DNA of 64,000 nt. It comes from Mycobacteroides franklinii (GTDB lineage: Bacteria; Actinomycetota; Actinomycetes; Mycobacteriales; Mycobacteriaceae). The stretch is from positions 186,001-250,000 of the forward strand of contig NZ_MAFQ01000007.1 of the NCBI RefSeq assembly GCF_002013895.1. The letters run 5' to 3'. This document shows, in pieces, positions 46,301 to 54,513 of the stretch. The notes under the pieces were generated by a model. That model saw nothing but the letters and a program-made list of their open reading frames with translations, made no database searches and was not told the DNA's origin. Numbering within the stretch: the stretch's first letter is position 1; each line of letters starts with the position of its first letter. The translations under genes and the position numbers were made by a program.

Positions 46301-47298
46301 CAGCCCTCGGGGGAGTCGGCCGATGATGCCTCGCCATCATCGGCTTCCTTGCCATTCAGGCCATTCAGGCCATTCAGGTCATTCTGGCCATTGTTGGGGC
46401 TCAGCCATTCCCGCAGCTGCCGGGCGTGTGTTGCCCCGGCCGGCCAATTCTCCTCGATCGCCGCATTGAGTTCGGCGCCCAACACGATCGCGAATCCGAG
46501 CATGAACGCGAACAGCAGGAACGCGATCGGGGTGGCCAACGCACCGTAGGTGTATCCGGTCCCGGTGATCCAGTTCAGGTAGAACCGCAGCCCCAGACTG
46601 GCGATCACGAAGAATGTCACGGCGAGCAGCGCGCCGATCCACAGTCGGTGTGAAGGCAGCGGTCGGGGTAGGGATACCCGGTACAGCAGCGTCACCAGGG
46701 CCACCAGTGCGATGCCCAGCAGCGGGAAGTAGCCGTATCGCAGTACTGCGTTCCACGAGTCGGGTACCACCCCGGCGATCCGCTTGGGTCCCAGCGCGAT
46801 CACCGGCAAGGTCACGACGGCCATGGCCAACGCGGCGACATACAGCCCCAGTGCAAAGAACCGCTGACGAACGGGGTGGCGCAGCGGTGTCTGGTCATGT
46901 GCCTCCACCACGGAGTCCACAAAACTCGATATCGCCGACGACCCCGCCCACAGCGAGATGACGAACCCGATCGACACCACCTCGCCACGCCCGTCGCGCA
47001 TGATGTCGACGATTGTGGGCTCGATGATCTCGGTGACCACACTCTTGCTGAACACGCTGTTGGCCACCCGCAGGATGCGCTCCTGAATCTCGGGCAGCGT
47101 GTCCGGACCGAACAGCGGCCCGACAAACGTCAAGCTACCCAAGATGCCCAACAGCAGTGGCGGTAGTGACAGCACCTGCCAAAAGGCGGCTTGGGCCGAC
47201 TGCGCGAAAATAGAGTCGTCCCAACTCTTTACGGCAGTCCGCCGCATCACATGCAAGACGTCCCGACCGATCGAGACATGGCGCGGCTTCTCACTCAT
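46297..47298 (-). CDS. YihY/BrkB-family membrane protein (Rv2707-like)
   Basis: About 333 residues with six predicted helices (for example VLSLPPLLLGILGSLTFVG, IGFVISLWAGSSAISSFVDSV and AFLLFAFMLGFAIVLGAELNAAI), the YihY fold. The C-terminal tail carries LNG repeats from a 9-bp tandem repeat. Function not established. ATG 47298 (MSEKPRHVSIG) was chosen by similarity; a long in-frame extension upstream is not coding-like. Its stop overlaps the DUF3039 stop. Confidence 0.87.
   Translation of the reverse strand: MSEKPRHVSIGRDVLHVMRRTAVKSWDDSIFAQSAQAAFWQVLSLPPLLLGILGSLTFVGPLFGPDTLPEIQERILRVANSVFSKSVVTEIIEPTIVDIMRDGRGEVVSIGFVISLWAGSSAISSFVDSVVEAHDQTPLRHPVRQRFFALGLYVAALAMAVVTLPVIALGPKRIAGVVPDSWNAVLRYGYFPLLGIALVALVTLLYRVSLPRPLPSHRLWIGALLAVTFFVIASLGLRFYLNWITGTGYTYGALATPIAFLLFAFMLGFAIVLGAELNAAIEENWPAGATHARQLREWLSPNNGQNDLNGLNGLNGKEADDGEASSADSPEGC
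46351..46386. repeat. 9-bp tandem repeat within the yihY-like gene
   Basis: GCCATTCAG occurs three times in tandem (46351-46377) plus a fourth degenerate copy (46378-46386). It encodes Leu-Asn-Gly repeats in the C-terminal tail, so copy changes keep the frame. Confidence 0.9.
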
Positions 47299-47360
47299 GG
47301 CCACACCAGCATTCCTGATGGGATGGTCAGTGGTGGCTACTGGGGGTGAAACCGCGGTGA

Positions 47361-47555
47361 CTAATCCTCGAGCGGGCCGCTGATGTACAGCACGGCGGAC
47401 ATCGCGGACAGCTTCTCGGAGTGCTCGTTGGCGTGGTGCTGACAAAAGAGCAGCTCGGCTCCCGACGGAAGCGTGGCGCGGACTCGGGCAGCCGCTCCGC
47501 AACGATCGCAGCGGTCAGCCTTGGTCAGCTCTGGACTGGTCAGAGTTGCGTTCAT
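47361..47555 (-). CDS. DUF7455 zinc-binding small protein
   Basis: A 64-residue protein: ELTKADRCDRCGAAARVRATLPSG, then ELLFCQHHANEH. CxxC and CxHH suggest a zinc ribbon. GGAGG lies 4-5 nt before the ATG at 47555. Conserved between yihY and sigA blocks in mycobacteria; the function is unknown. Confidence 0.82.
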   Translation of the reverse strand: MNATLTSPELTKADRCDRCGAAARVRATLPSGAELLFCQHHANEHSEKLSAMSAVLYISGPLED

Positions 47556-47761
47556 GGCTCCTCCGTATCTCTTCCGGAGCTTTGCGGTCCGGTGAACCGC
47601 TCGGCGCTTCCGTTTGTACCTGATATGTACATTGTCAGACGTTTGGGGGGTTTCGGTTGTTCCCCATGTGTGTTCGGTGTGTCGCGGCTCACGTCCGGTG
47701 CGTGACCGGGCTGGAGCGGGCCGATGGGCCACCTGTGGGACGAGGATCAGATACTGGTGTG

Positions 47762-48139
47762 ATGCAGTCGATGCCGCCCGACGAAGCCGAACTTGTTCAC
47801 ATCTGCACGGCGCAGGAGTGGGCCTCCGCGCGTGCGCGAGGGGAGCATCGGCCCAGTTCACTGGCTGAAACCGGATTTGTTCACCTCTCCGCGCCGTATC
47901 AGGTTCACCTGCCCGCCAACCGCTTGTATCGCGGAAGGTGTGATCTGGTCGTATTGTCTGTTGCCCTGAATCTGCTTGACTCTCCGGTACGTTGGGAACC
48001 AGGCGTGCCCAGCGACCCTGAATCGATGCTTTTTCCTCATCTGTACGGACCGCTGCCGACCGCCGCAGTTACTTCTGTGGCGAATTTCCGGCCGGGACCG
48101 GATGGCTTTTTTAAGCCGCTGGCACCTAGCACTTCCTAA
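47762..48139 (+). CDS. DUF952 protein
   Basis: A 125-residue protein: LVHICTAQEWASARARGEHR, GFVHLSAPYQVHLPANRLYRG, FPHLYGPLPTAAVTSVANFRP match DUF952. Some relatives act as small-molecule-binding proteins fused to ribosyl or glutathione-type enzymes; no activity can be assigned. GATACT precedes the ATG by 6 nt, consistent with a leaderless mRNA. It ends 62 nt before the MNIO gene; a weak stem lies between. Confidence 0.85.
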   Translation: MQSMPPDEAELVHICTAQEWASARARGEHRPSSLAETGFVHLSAPYQVHLPANRLYRGRCDLVVLSVALNLLDSPVRWEPGVPSDPESMLFPHLYGPLPTAAVTSVANFRPGPDGFFKPLAPSTS

Positions 48140-48201
48140 GCTATCAACGTGGTAGCTAGACTGGCCTAGTTCGTCGGTCTTGAGATAAGGGGGTAACCGC
48201 G

Positions 48202-49098
48202 GTGGCCTCTTCAAATCACCCGCTTACGACCGTGCTGGCCGACGAGCCCGCGGTCGGCGCCTCCTGGCGGCCTGAGCTTGCTGCGATGTTCAGCCAGGGC
48301 GCCATCACCGACGATTCGCTCAACCTCTCGTTCACCGAGATCGTCGCCGAGAACTTCCGCCCCGGGCAGCTGCCTCTCGAACTGACGCGCCTGCGCGAGG
48401 CGGGCACCGTTGTGGTGCCACACGGTGTGTCATTGGGTCTTGCGGGAGCCGACCTGCCGGACGCCAAGCGCGTCAAGCACCTGGCTGCCCTGGCCGCCGA
48501 GCTGAACGCCCCCATGGTCAGCGAGCATGTGGCTTTCGTGCGGGCCGGTTTTGAGAACGGGCGGCACAGTGGTGTGCTCGAGGCCGGGCACCTGATCGCT
48601 CCGCCGCGCACCACATTGGCTCTCGATGTGCTGGTGGACAACGTGTCCCGGGTGCAAGACGACCTCGGTGTGCCGTTGGCGCTGGAGAATGTGGCCACGA
48701 CCCTGCAGTGGCCCGAGAATGAGCTCAGCGAGCCCGACTACCTGCGTGAACTGTCGCGACGCACCGACTGCTGGCTGGTGCTCGATATTGCCAACCTGTA
48801 CGCGACGGCCGTGGCCTCGGGCACCGATCCGATTGCGCTGCTGCGTCGTTTCCCCGTCGAGCGCGTCGCGTACGTGCACATCGCCGGTGGCCGCTTGGAG
48901 GGTGACCTGTACTGGGATACCCATGCCGACACCATCATCGACCCGGTGGCAGATCTGCTGACCGAACTGGTGGTGCTCACCTCCGGGCACGGCCTGGGCG
49001 TGCTGATCGAGCGTGACGGGTCGATCGACGAAGCCAGCGTGAGTGCCGACCTTTCGGTTGTCCGCCAGGCGATCAAGGCGGGTGTTGTTCATGCTTGA
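48202..49098 (+). CDS. MNIO (DUF692) multinuclear iron oxidase
   Basis: A 298-residue TIM-barrel DUF692 protein, the family of MbnB and TglH that modify Cys in peptides with two or three irons. Candidate ligands: PHG (His74), SEH (His109), LEN (Glu162), LDIAN (Asp195), HIAGG (His226), DTH (Asp239, His241) and IERD (Glu270). AAGGGGG lies 8 nt before the GTG. It overlaps the 142-residue partner gene by 8 nt, which in turn touches a tiny membrane peptide gene with a lone Cys. Together they look like a peptide-modification locus. Confidence 0.88.
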   Translation: MASSNHPLTTVLADEPAVGASWRPELAAMFSQGAITDDSLNLSFTEIVAENFRPGQLPLELTRLREAGTVVVPHGVSLGLAGADLPDAKRVKHLAALAAELNAPMVSEHVAFVRAGFENGRHSGVLEAGHLIAPPRTTLALDVLVDNVSRVQDDLGVPLALENVATTLQWPENELSEPDYLRELSRRTDCWLVLDIANLYATAVASGTDPIALLRRFPVERVAYVHIAGGRLEGDLYWDTHADTIIDPVADLLTELVVLTSGHGLGVLIERDGSIDEASVSADLSVVRQAIKAGVVHA

Positions 49099-49519
49099 CA
49101 ACCGCGAGATGCTGCGGCGTCGCCAGTTGTCGGTGCTCTCGGATCTGTTGGCGGGCAAGGCCCCATCCGGTTTTGATGAGTACACGGCGCTGGCAGCGGG
49201 TGGGCAGCTGCGGGTCAAGCGACGTTACGACATCGCCAGGGCGGTGCCGTGGCTGGCGCAAACACCCAACTGGGAGTACGAATTCGAGCAGTACGCGCTG
49301 CTGCATTCGATGCAGTGCTGTGTGTTGTGCGATGCCAAGGAATTCCGCCACTATTCCTATGAACTGCCGCGTCTGCGCGACTGGGTGATGGATCGCGAAG
49401 TCTCCGAGGGACTTCGCCATATCGCCCTGGTGCGCCGCGGCGGCCGTCGGGAACTTCAGATCGCATTCGGAAAGAAGCTACGTTACTTCGCATTACGGCC
49501 GGAGCGAGCCGAGGCGTGA
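49091..49519 (+). CDS. MNIO partner-like protein
   Basis: A 142-residue protein of unknown family: REMLRRRQLSVLSDLLAGKAP, RRYDIARAVPWL, FEQYALLHSMQCCVLCDAKEF and LRHIALVRRGGRRELQIAFG. Most MNIOs act with a partner that presents the substrate peptide; size, overlap with the MNIO gene and the position before the small peptide gene all fit that role, but no RRE fold can be shown from sequence. CCVLC could bind metal. Its stop overlaps the next ATG (TGATG). Confidence 0.6.
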   Translation: MLDNREMLRRRQLSVLSDLLAGKAPSGFDEYTALAAGGQLRVKRRYDIARAVPWLAQTPNWEYEFEQYALLHSMQCCVLCDAKEFRHYSYELPRLRDWVMDREVSEGLRHIALVRRGGRRELQIAFGKKLRYFALRPERAEA

Positions 49520-49686
49520 TGACCGCCGTCATCGTCATTGCGACGGTGATCGTGCTGTTGATCGTTGGGTTGGGCTTCTTCGTAGTCACAAATTCGGGTA
49601 GTAGACCGCGCAATCATGATGATGGGCCGGATCATCAACAGACCGGCTATTCCGGCGCCAGCTGCGGTCCCGGTGCGGGAAACTAG
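49519..49686 (+). CDS. 55-residue membrane-anchored peptide, candidate MNIO substrate
   Basis: ATG 49519 overlaps the partner stop and the frame ends at TAG 49684-49686. Residues 3-23 form one hydrophobic helix (AVIVIATVIVLLIVGLGFFV), then a polar linker with HDDGPDHQQ and a C-terminal Gly-rich segment GYSGASCGPGAGN with the only Cys (Cys49). A small gene ending in a Gly/Cys tail directly after an MNIO and partner is the layout of a modified-peptide precursor. It could instead be an ordinary small membrane protein. Its stop shares CTAG with the convergent hydroxylase gene. Confidence 0.6.
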   Translation: MTAVIVIATVIVLLIVGLGFFVVTNSGSRPRNHDDGPDHQQTGYSGASCGPGAGN

Positions 49687-50345
49687 CCGGTAATGCTGGG
49701 CGCGTGCAGATTTCGCACTGTCGGTGATGATTTGACCTGCTGTGGATCCGGATAGGTTCCGAGTATCCGGTCGGCGGTTCCTGAGCTGGTGACGGTGAAC
49801 CAGTAGTTCTCGTTCTTGAAGTGGTGGTACCGATGGTTCCGCCAGACTGCGCGGTAGATCGCATGTCGCGGTTTGTAATCGGTGTGGATGAGATAGTGCG
49901 TCCACTCATAGAACACCAGGAACAACGCCACGGTGAGGGCGAAGGTTAGCCCAAGCCCGGTGCGCGGGAACGCGAACAGCGCGATCCCGGTCAATCCGGC
50001 GATCACCACGATCAGGCTGGGCCATGGAATGAACACCAGTGGAATGTCCCGTGGATCCTGATGATGTAGACGGTGGTCGCGGGCGAGCCGCGAGTCGATT
50101 TTCACCGGCCCCAGCGCGCGCGGCCGCCAATGCAGGATCCCGACGTGGATCAGCCATTCGGCTATGGGGGAGATGGCCACGAGCGCGATGGGGATGATGA
50201 CATCGGCGATTGTCCAGCTGCCCAACATGATTCGCGTGCCCAGCAGCGCGGCGGACCATATCAGGAGCATCCATGGACTGGGGTGTTTGACGAATTCGGC
50301 AAGGGCATCACGCAGGGTCATCGGCTTGCGTACGGTGCGGGTCAT
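49683..50345 (-). CDS. sterol desaturase/fatty acid hydroxylase superfamily membrane protein
   Basis: A 220-residue protein with His clusters for a di-iron site: EWLIHVGILHW, RDHRLHHQDP, EWTHYLIHTDY and NHRYHHF, and four hydrophobic stretches. The family hydroxylates or desaturates lipids in the membrane. It overlaps the FadR-type regulator gene by 4 nt, so the two are one operon and a fatty-acid-like effector is plausible. Confidence 0.87.
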   Translation of the reverse strand: MTRTVRKPMTLRDALAEFVKHPSPWMLLIWSAALLGTRIMLGSWTIADVIIPIALVAISPIAEWLIHVGILHWRPRALGPVKIDSRLARDHRLHHQDPRDIPLVFIPWPSLIVVIAGLTGIALFAFPRTGLGLTFALTVALFLVFYEWTHYLIHTDYKPRHAIYRAVWRNHRYHHFKNENYWFTVTSSGTADRILGTYPDPQQVKSSPTVRNLHAPSITG

Positions 50346-51094
50346 TGTCGGTTCTCCGATTCCACTGTGGGGCCTTCCGGGAGATCGTGCAGGAGTTTGT
50401 CAAAGGCCTTGGTGCCCAACGCGAGCATGGCGGCCGCGGCGGTTTGCGCGGCATCGGGATCGTTGGTCGCGATGGCGTGCGCGAGTGCGCGATAGTGGCC
50501 GATATCGCGGACCTCGGCGGCCATGACGTTCACCAGTACATCCAGCGCCCGCACATATGAATCGCGCATGGTGTTGAACACCAATCGGAAGGCAATCGAA
50601 TCGGCGGTATCGATGACCAGCTCCCAGAATCCGAGCGCCTGCCACATCCGTTGTAGGGGATCGCTTTCCGATTCCAACTCGGAGGTCATCGCGCGCAGCC
50701 GTTCGGCCACACCCGGGGTTTGGTCCGACCGTTGTGCGGCCAACCGTGCGACCTGGGGGCCGATGATGGCGCGAGCCTCGATGACGCTGGCCAGTGTGCG
50801 GCGGTCTACATCTCCGCCGTATGCGAGTAGTAGCGGCAGCACATCGAAACCGGCGTCGCTGCGGTAATCCCGGATCACCGTCGACCCGCCCTGACGGATG
50901 TGAATCAGGCCCGAACGTTCCAGCCGGCCCAGAGCTTCGCGAACGGCGGTGCGCGAGACCCCGAGGGCTTCGGCGAGGGCGCGCTCGCTGGGCAGGGTTT
51001 CGCCGGGAGTGCGGTCACCGGTCAGGACCTGTGCCGCCAGCTGGCTGAATATCTCGTCGGGTATCGACTGACGGGCGATCGGCTGCAGTGCCAT
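50342..51094 (-). CDS. FadR/GntR-family regulator
   Basis: A 250-residue protein: winged helix at about residues 9-75 (TLPSERALAEALGVSRTAVREALGRL) and an all-helical FCD-type effector domain. It is likely the regulator of the downstream hydroxylase. A TGGT-CTG-ACCA palindrome lies 38 nt upstream of its start, the half-sites preferred by FadR-type GntR proteins, suggesting autoregulation. Confidence 0.9.
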   Translation of the reverse strand: MALQPIARQSIPDEIFSQLAAQVLTGDRTPGETLPSERALAEALGVSRTAVREALGRLERSGLIHIRQGGSTVIRDYRSDAGFDVLPLLLAYGGDVDRRTLASVIEARAIIGPQVARLAAQRSDQTPGVAERLRAMTSELESESDPLQRMWQALGFWELVIDTADSIAFRLVFNTMRDSYVRALDVLVNVMAAEVRDIGHYRALAHAIATNDPDAAQTAAAAMLALGTKAFDKLLHDLPEGPTVESENRQ

Positions 51095-51131
51095 GCCGCC
51101 ACCGTAGCACCGGAATTGGTAAGAGGTCTAG

Positions 51132-51142
51132 TGGTCTGACCA
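51132..51142. promoter_or_regulatory. FadR-type operator
   Basis: TGGTCTGACCA: 4-bp arms TGGT/ACCA with 3 nt between, in the space upstream of the GntR gene. Flanking bases extend no further. Confidence 0.6.
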
Positions 51143-51152
51143 ATCTGCCCGA

Positions 51153-51539
51153 CTAGTCGACAATGGCGTCGGCTTCGATCTCCACGAGCAGCGCCGGGTC
51201 GATGAGCGCCGACACTTCGACCATCGTGGCCGCCGGGCGGATATCGCCGAAAAACGCGCCGTGGGCCGAACCCACCTCACGCCACCGTCCGATATCGGTG
51301 ACAAAGATGCGGGTGCGAACGACATCGCGCAACGACGCGCCCGCCTGGCTAAGCGCCGACTCGATGCGGCGCAGCACCTCGCGGGTCTGTTCGGCGATGT
51401 CATCGCCTCCGACCGGCGGTTGACCCGGCCGCGCCGCGGTAGTGCCGGCGACGGCGATGTGGCCGCCGACCCGCACCGCGCGCGAGTATCCGACCGTCGC
51501 ATCCCACTCAGTGCCCGACGAGATCCGCACGCGTTCCAT
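51153..51539 (-). CDS. RidA-family protein
   Basis: A 128-residue RidA/YjgF protein: ISSGTEWDATVGYSRAVRVG, IAVAGTTA, EVLRRIESALSQAGASLRDVV and VRTRIFVTDIG with the conserved Arg. PAATMVEVSALIDPALLVEIEADAI completes the fold (in parts). It probably hydrolyses reactive imines. ATG 51539 was chosen to match the family start. Confidence 0.9.
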   Translation of the reverse strand: MERVRISSGTEWDATVGYSRAVRVGGHIAVAGTTAARPGQPPVGGDDIAEQTREVLRRIESALSQAGASLRDVVRTRIFVTDIGRWREVGSAHGAFFGDIRPAATMVEVSALIDPALLVEIEADAIVD

Positions 51540-51595
51540 GGCGGCAGCGTAAGTGTCCGGGAATACCGGCGGCGAGCGATTAATTGGACTGCGAT

Positions 51596-52426
51596 GTGAC
51601 TGATCGCATTCGCATTGGAATCCAGCTCCGGCCCGCCAAGGCACAGAACTACAAGCAGTGGCGAGATGCCGTGCTTCGTGCCGAAGACAAAGGTGCGGAT
51701 GTCATCTTCGGCTACGACCATTTCCACTGGCCCGCCGGCACCCTGAGCAGCAACGGGGTGGTGCTCGATGAGGTGCAACCCGATGTCAATAACTTCGAGG
51801 GCTGGACCGCGCTGGGATCATGGGCCGAGATCACCTCGCGCGTGGAGATCGGGCTGCTCGTCACGGGCGTGGGATATCGCAATCCTGATCTGTTGGCCGA
51901 TATGGCGCGCACCGTCGATCACATCAGTGACGGGCGGGTGATTCTCGGGGTCGGTGCCGGTTGGTACGAAAGGGACTACACCACCTACGGATACGAGTTC
52001 GGAACGGCCGGTTCACGTTTCGACCTGTTTGAGGACAGCCTAGTCCGGATCGAGAAACGATTGGGCCAGCTGTTGCCGCAGCCGGTCCGTCCCATCCCGA
52101 TCTTGATCGGTGGTGGCGGTGAGAAGCGCACCATTCCGTTGGTGGCCCGGCACGCGCACATCTGGCATGCGTTCGGCGATATCGACACCTACCGGCGCAA
52201 GAACGACATTCTGATTGCCGAGGCCGACCGAATCGGCCGCGACCACAACGAGATCGAACGCTCCACCAGCTGGGGACTGGATCCCGCGCGCGGGCTCACC
52301 TCGGCGGAGGCGGATGCGTACGTCGAGGTGGGCGCCAGACTGTTCACCGTCGGGATCGACGCCGATAACGACTACGACCTGTCGGTGCTCGACGCGCCGC
52401 TGGCCTGGCGCGACTCACGCTCCTGA
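51596..52426 (+). CDS. F420-dependent LLM-class oxidoreductase
   Basis: A 276-residue luciferase-like TIM-barrel protein: RIGIQLRPAKAQNYKQWRD, VIFGYDHFHWP, LLVTGVGYRNPDLLADMART, GVGAGWYERDYTTYGYEF and PILIGGGGEKRTIPLVARHA, typical of mycobacterial F420 enzymes (LLM class TIGR03560-like). The GTG at 51596 fits the family start. The partner substrate is unknown; it is divergent from ridA. Confidence 0.88.
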   Translation: MTDRIRIGIQLRPAKAQNYKQWRDAVLRAEDKGADVIFGYDHFHWPAGTLSSNGVVLDEVQPDVNNFEGWTALGSWAEITSRVEIGLLVTGVGYRNPDLLADMARTVDHISDGRVILGVGAGWYERDYTTYGYEFGTAGSRFDLFEDSLVRIEKRLGQLLPQPVRPIPILIGGGGEKRTIPLVARHAHIWHAFGDIDTYRRKNDILIAEADRIGRDHNEIERSTSWGLDPARGLTSAEADAYVEVGARLFTVGIDADNDYDLSVLDAPLAWRDSRS

Positions 52427-52436
52427 TCGGGCTGAA

Positions 52437-53102
52437 TCACTGCGGTTGAACGAGGTAGTGCTCGCCGATCCGCAGAGAGGTACGCACATCGGCCGTGACG
52501 ACGGTGGGTGCGGCGGCCGGTGGCACCCGATTCTCCGGGCGCCAGGTGATGTCCGTGGGTACCAGGATGAACAGGCCGTCGTGATCGCCCACCGGGCCGA
52601 ACCCGGGGCCCGGTTGTCCGAACGGCAGCAGTCCGAGTGTGTCGTGCATCAGGGCCTGTGCGCGCAGCACGTCAGAAACCCCGAAGCCGACTTCACTCAG
52701 AGATCGGATATCGCCGACGTCGAAGGGGTGCTCGATCCGATTGTCGAGGATGTTGCGTTCGATGAGTTCGAGCACCGCGTCATCGGGTCCGGCGAAGTAG
52801 AGGCTGCGCGCCTGCCAGTTGGGCGCACAGTCGAATTCGTCGTGCCATTGACCGTCGGTCTGCAGGGTCACTCGTTGCGAGAGCCATTGCTTGGCCGGCG
52901 TCAGGCTTCCCGCAGGAATGGTGAAGGCGATGTGATGTGCGCCGTGATACGCCGGTCCGGGAACCATCGTCAGTGTGCTTTCGCCGATGTGAACCGTGGC
53001 GCTTTCTGCGTCCAGTTCCACTGGTAATTCTAGTGTTTCGGAGTAGAAGCGTGCGGCGCTCGGTACGTCGGTCGCGGTGATCTGCACATCGTGAATCCTC
53101 AT
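52437..53102 (-). CDS. two-module VOC (glyoxalase/dioxygenase) protein
   Basis: A 221-residue protein with two VOC halves: IHDVQITATDVPSAARFYSE, GAHHIAFTIPAGSL, LYFAGPDDAVLELIER in the first and VGFGVSDVLRAQALMHDTLG, DHDGLFILVP in the second. His and Glu metal ligands are visible in HHIAF and VLELIER. Possibly an extradiol dioxygenase-like or resistance protein. It is convergent with the F420 oxidoreductase gene, 10 nt apart. Confidence 0.83.
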   Translation of the reverse strand: MRIHDVQITATDVPSAARFYSETLELPVELDAESATVHIGESTLTMVPGPAYHGAHHIAFTIPAGSLTPAKQWLSQRVTLQTDGQWHDEFDCAPNWQARSLYFAGPDDAVLELIERNILDNRIEHPFDVGDIRSLSEVGFGVSDVLRAQALMHDTLGLLPFGQPGPGFGPVGDHDGLFILVPTDITWRPENRVPPAAAPTVVTADVRTSLRIGEHYLVQPQ

Positions 53103-53136
53103 GCCTCCGAGGCTAGAATCTCACGTGCGCTTGAGG

Positions 53137-54513
53137 TCAAACGAGCGGCTGAAGCTCACCCAAGACCGTCGGCAGAAACTCCGCCACGGTGGGATGGATA
53201 TGCACGGTGCGCTGAAGCTGCCGTGCGGGCACGCCGTACTGCATCGTATCGAGCAGGCAGTGCACCACCTCATCGCCGCCCACTCCGAGGATCGTCGCGC
53301 CGAGAATGAGATCGGTGTCGGCATCGACCAAAACCTGCATGTAGCCGTCGGTCTCGCCCTTCTCGATGGCGCGGCCCACCTGGCTCATCGGTTTGTGCCC
53401 GACAAGCACGGAGCGCCCCGACGCGCGGGCCTGCGTCGCGGTCATACCCACCCGGCCCAGCGGCGGATCGGTGTACAAGGCATAGCAGGGGAGCCTGTCG
53501 GTGACCCGGCGCGGATCGTCGTCGAGCAGGTTCGCGGCGACGATCTCGAAGTCGTTGTACGAGGTGTGGGTGAATGCGCCACGGCCGTTGCAGTCTCCCA
53601 GCGCCCAGATTCCCGGCGCGGTCGTGCGCAACTGGTCGTCCACCGTGACGTACCCACGGTCATCGGTGGACACCCCGGCGTTCTCCAGGCCCAAGTCGTC
53701 GGTATTCGGCCGCCGTCCCACCGCCACCAACACATGAGACCCGACCACCTCGGGTGCACCGTGCGTGCAGTCGACGCCGACGGCGACCCCGCTGTGGTGG
53801 CGCGCCAAGTTGATACAGGAGGCGTTGAGGCGGAAGGAGATTCCCTCACGCTCCAGGACCTCCTGAATGATCGCCGACGCTGCCGGATCTTCGCGCTCCA
53901 CGAGCCGTGGGCCGCGGTGCACCACCGTGACCTGGCTGCCGAACCGGCGGTAGATCTGCGCGAATTCCAGTCCGACATAACTGCCGCCGATCACGACCAG
54001 ATGTTCCGGGATGTCGTCGTACTCGATCAGTGAGCTGTTGGTGAAGACGGGAACATCGTCGATGCCGGGCCAGTCCGGCACCACCGCGCGGCCGCCGACG
54101 TTCAGGAAAATCCTTTCGGCGGAGATGGTTTCATCGCCCACAGCCAATTCGGTGGGGGATGTGAAGCGAGCGTGCTCGTGGTAGATCGTGCAGCCGAGAT
54201 CCTTGAGCCACTTCTCGCCGCCGTTGCGCGACGGCAGAATCACCGAATCCTTCCGTTCTCTCACCCGGGCCATGTCCATACCTACCGAACCGCCGACGAC
54301 GACTCCCCAGCGCGCCGCGTCGCGTGCCATGTGGGCGGCATGCGCGCTGGCGACGAGCGCCTTGGTGGGTCGGCAGCCGGTATTGACACAGGTACCGCCG
54401 AACAGGTGTCGCTCCACGATCGCCACCGTCATCCCCGCGCCGCGCAAACGGGCGGCCAGCGACGGGCCGGCCTGACCGGCGCCCACGACGACGGCATCGA
54501 AGTGAGTGCTCAC
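53137..54513 (-). CDS. class I FAD disulfide oxidoreductase, mercuric reductase-like
   Basis: A 458-residue protein: FAD site VVVGAGQAGPSLAARL, redox GGTCVNTGCRPTKAL with both Cys, NAD site VVIGGSYVGLEFAQI, and HIHPTVAEFLPTVLGEL with the dimer His. It lacks the C-terminal Cys pair needed for Hg(II) reduction and the N-terminal metal-binding domain, so it is a mercuric reductase-like NADPH reductase of unknown substrate. It overlaps the DUF4126 gene by 4 nt. Confidence 0.87.
   Translation of the reverse strand: MSTHFDAVVVGAGQAGPSLAARLRGAGMTVAIVERHLFGGTCVNTGCRPTKALVASAHAAHMARDAARWGVVVGGSVGMDMARVRERKDSVILPSRNGGEKWLKDLGCTIYHEHARFTSPTELAVGDETISAERIFLNVGGRAVVPDWPGIDDVPVFTNSSLIEYDDIPEHLVVIGGSYVGLEFAQIYRRFGSQVTVVHRGPRLVEREDPAASAIIQEVLEREGISFRLNASCINLARHHSGVAVGVDCTHGAPEVVGSHVLVAVGRRPNTDDLGLENAGVSTDDRGYVTVDDQLRTTAPGIWALGDCNGRGAFTHTSYNDFEIVAANLLDDDPRRVTDRLPCYALYTDPPLGRVGMTATQARASGRSVLVGHKPMSQVGRAIEKGETDGYMQVLVDADTDLILGATILGVGGDEVVHCLLDTMQYGVPARQLQRTVHIHPTVAEFLPTVLGELQPLV

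Noticed and set aside
53137..54513. True mercuric reductase MerA
   Set aside because: No N-terminal HMA domain and no C-terminal Cys pair, and no mer genes nearby.
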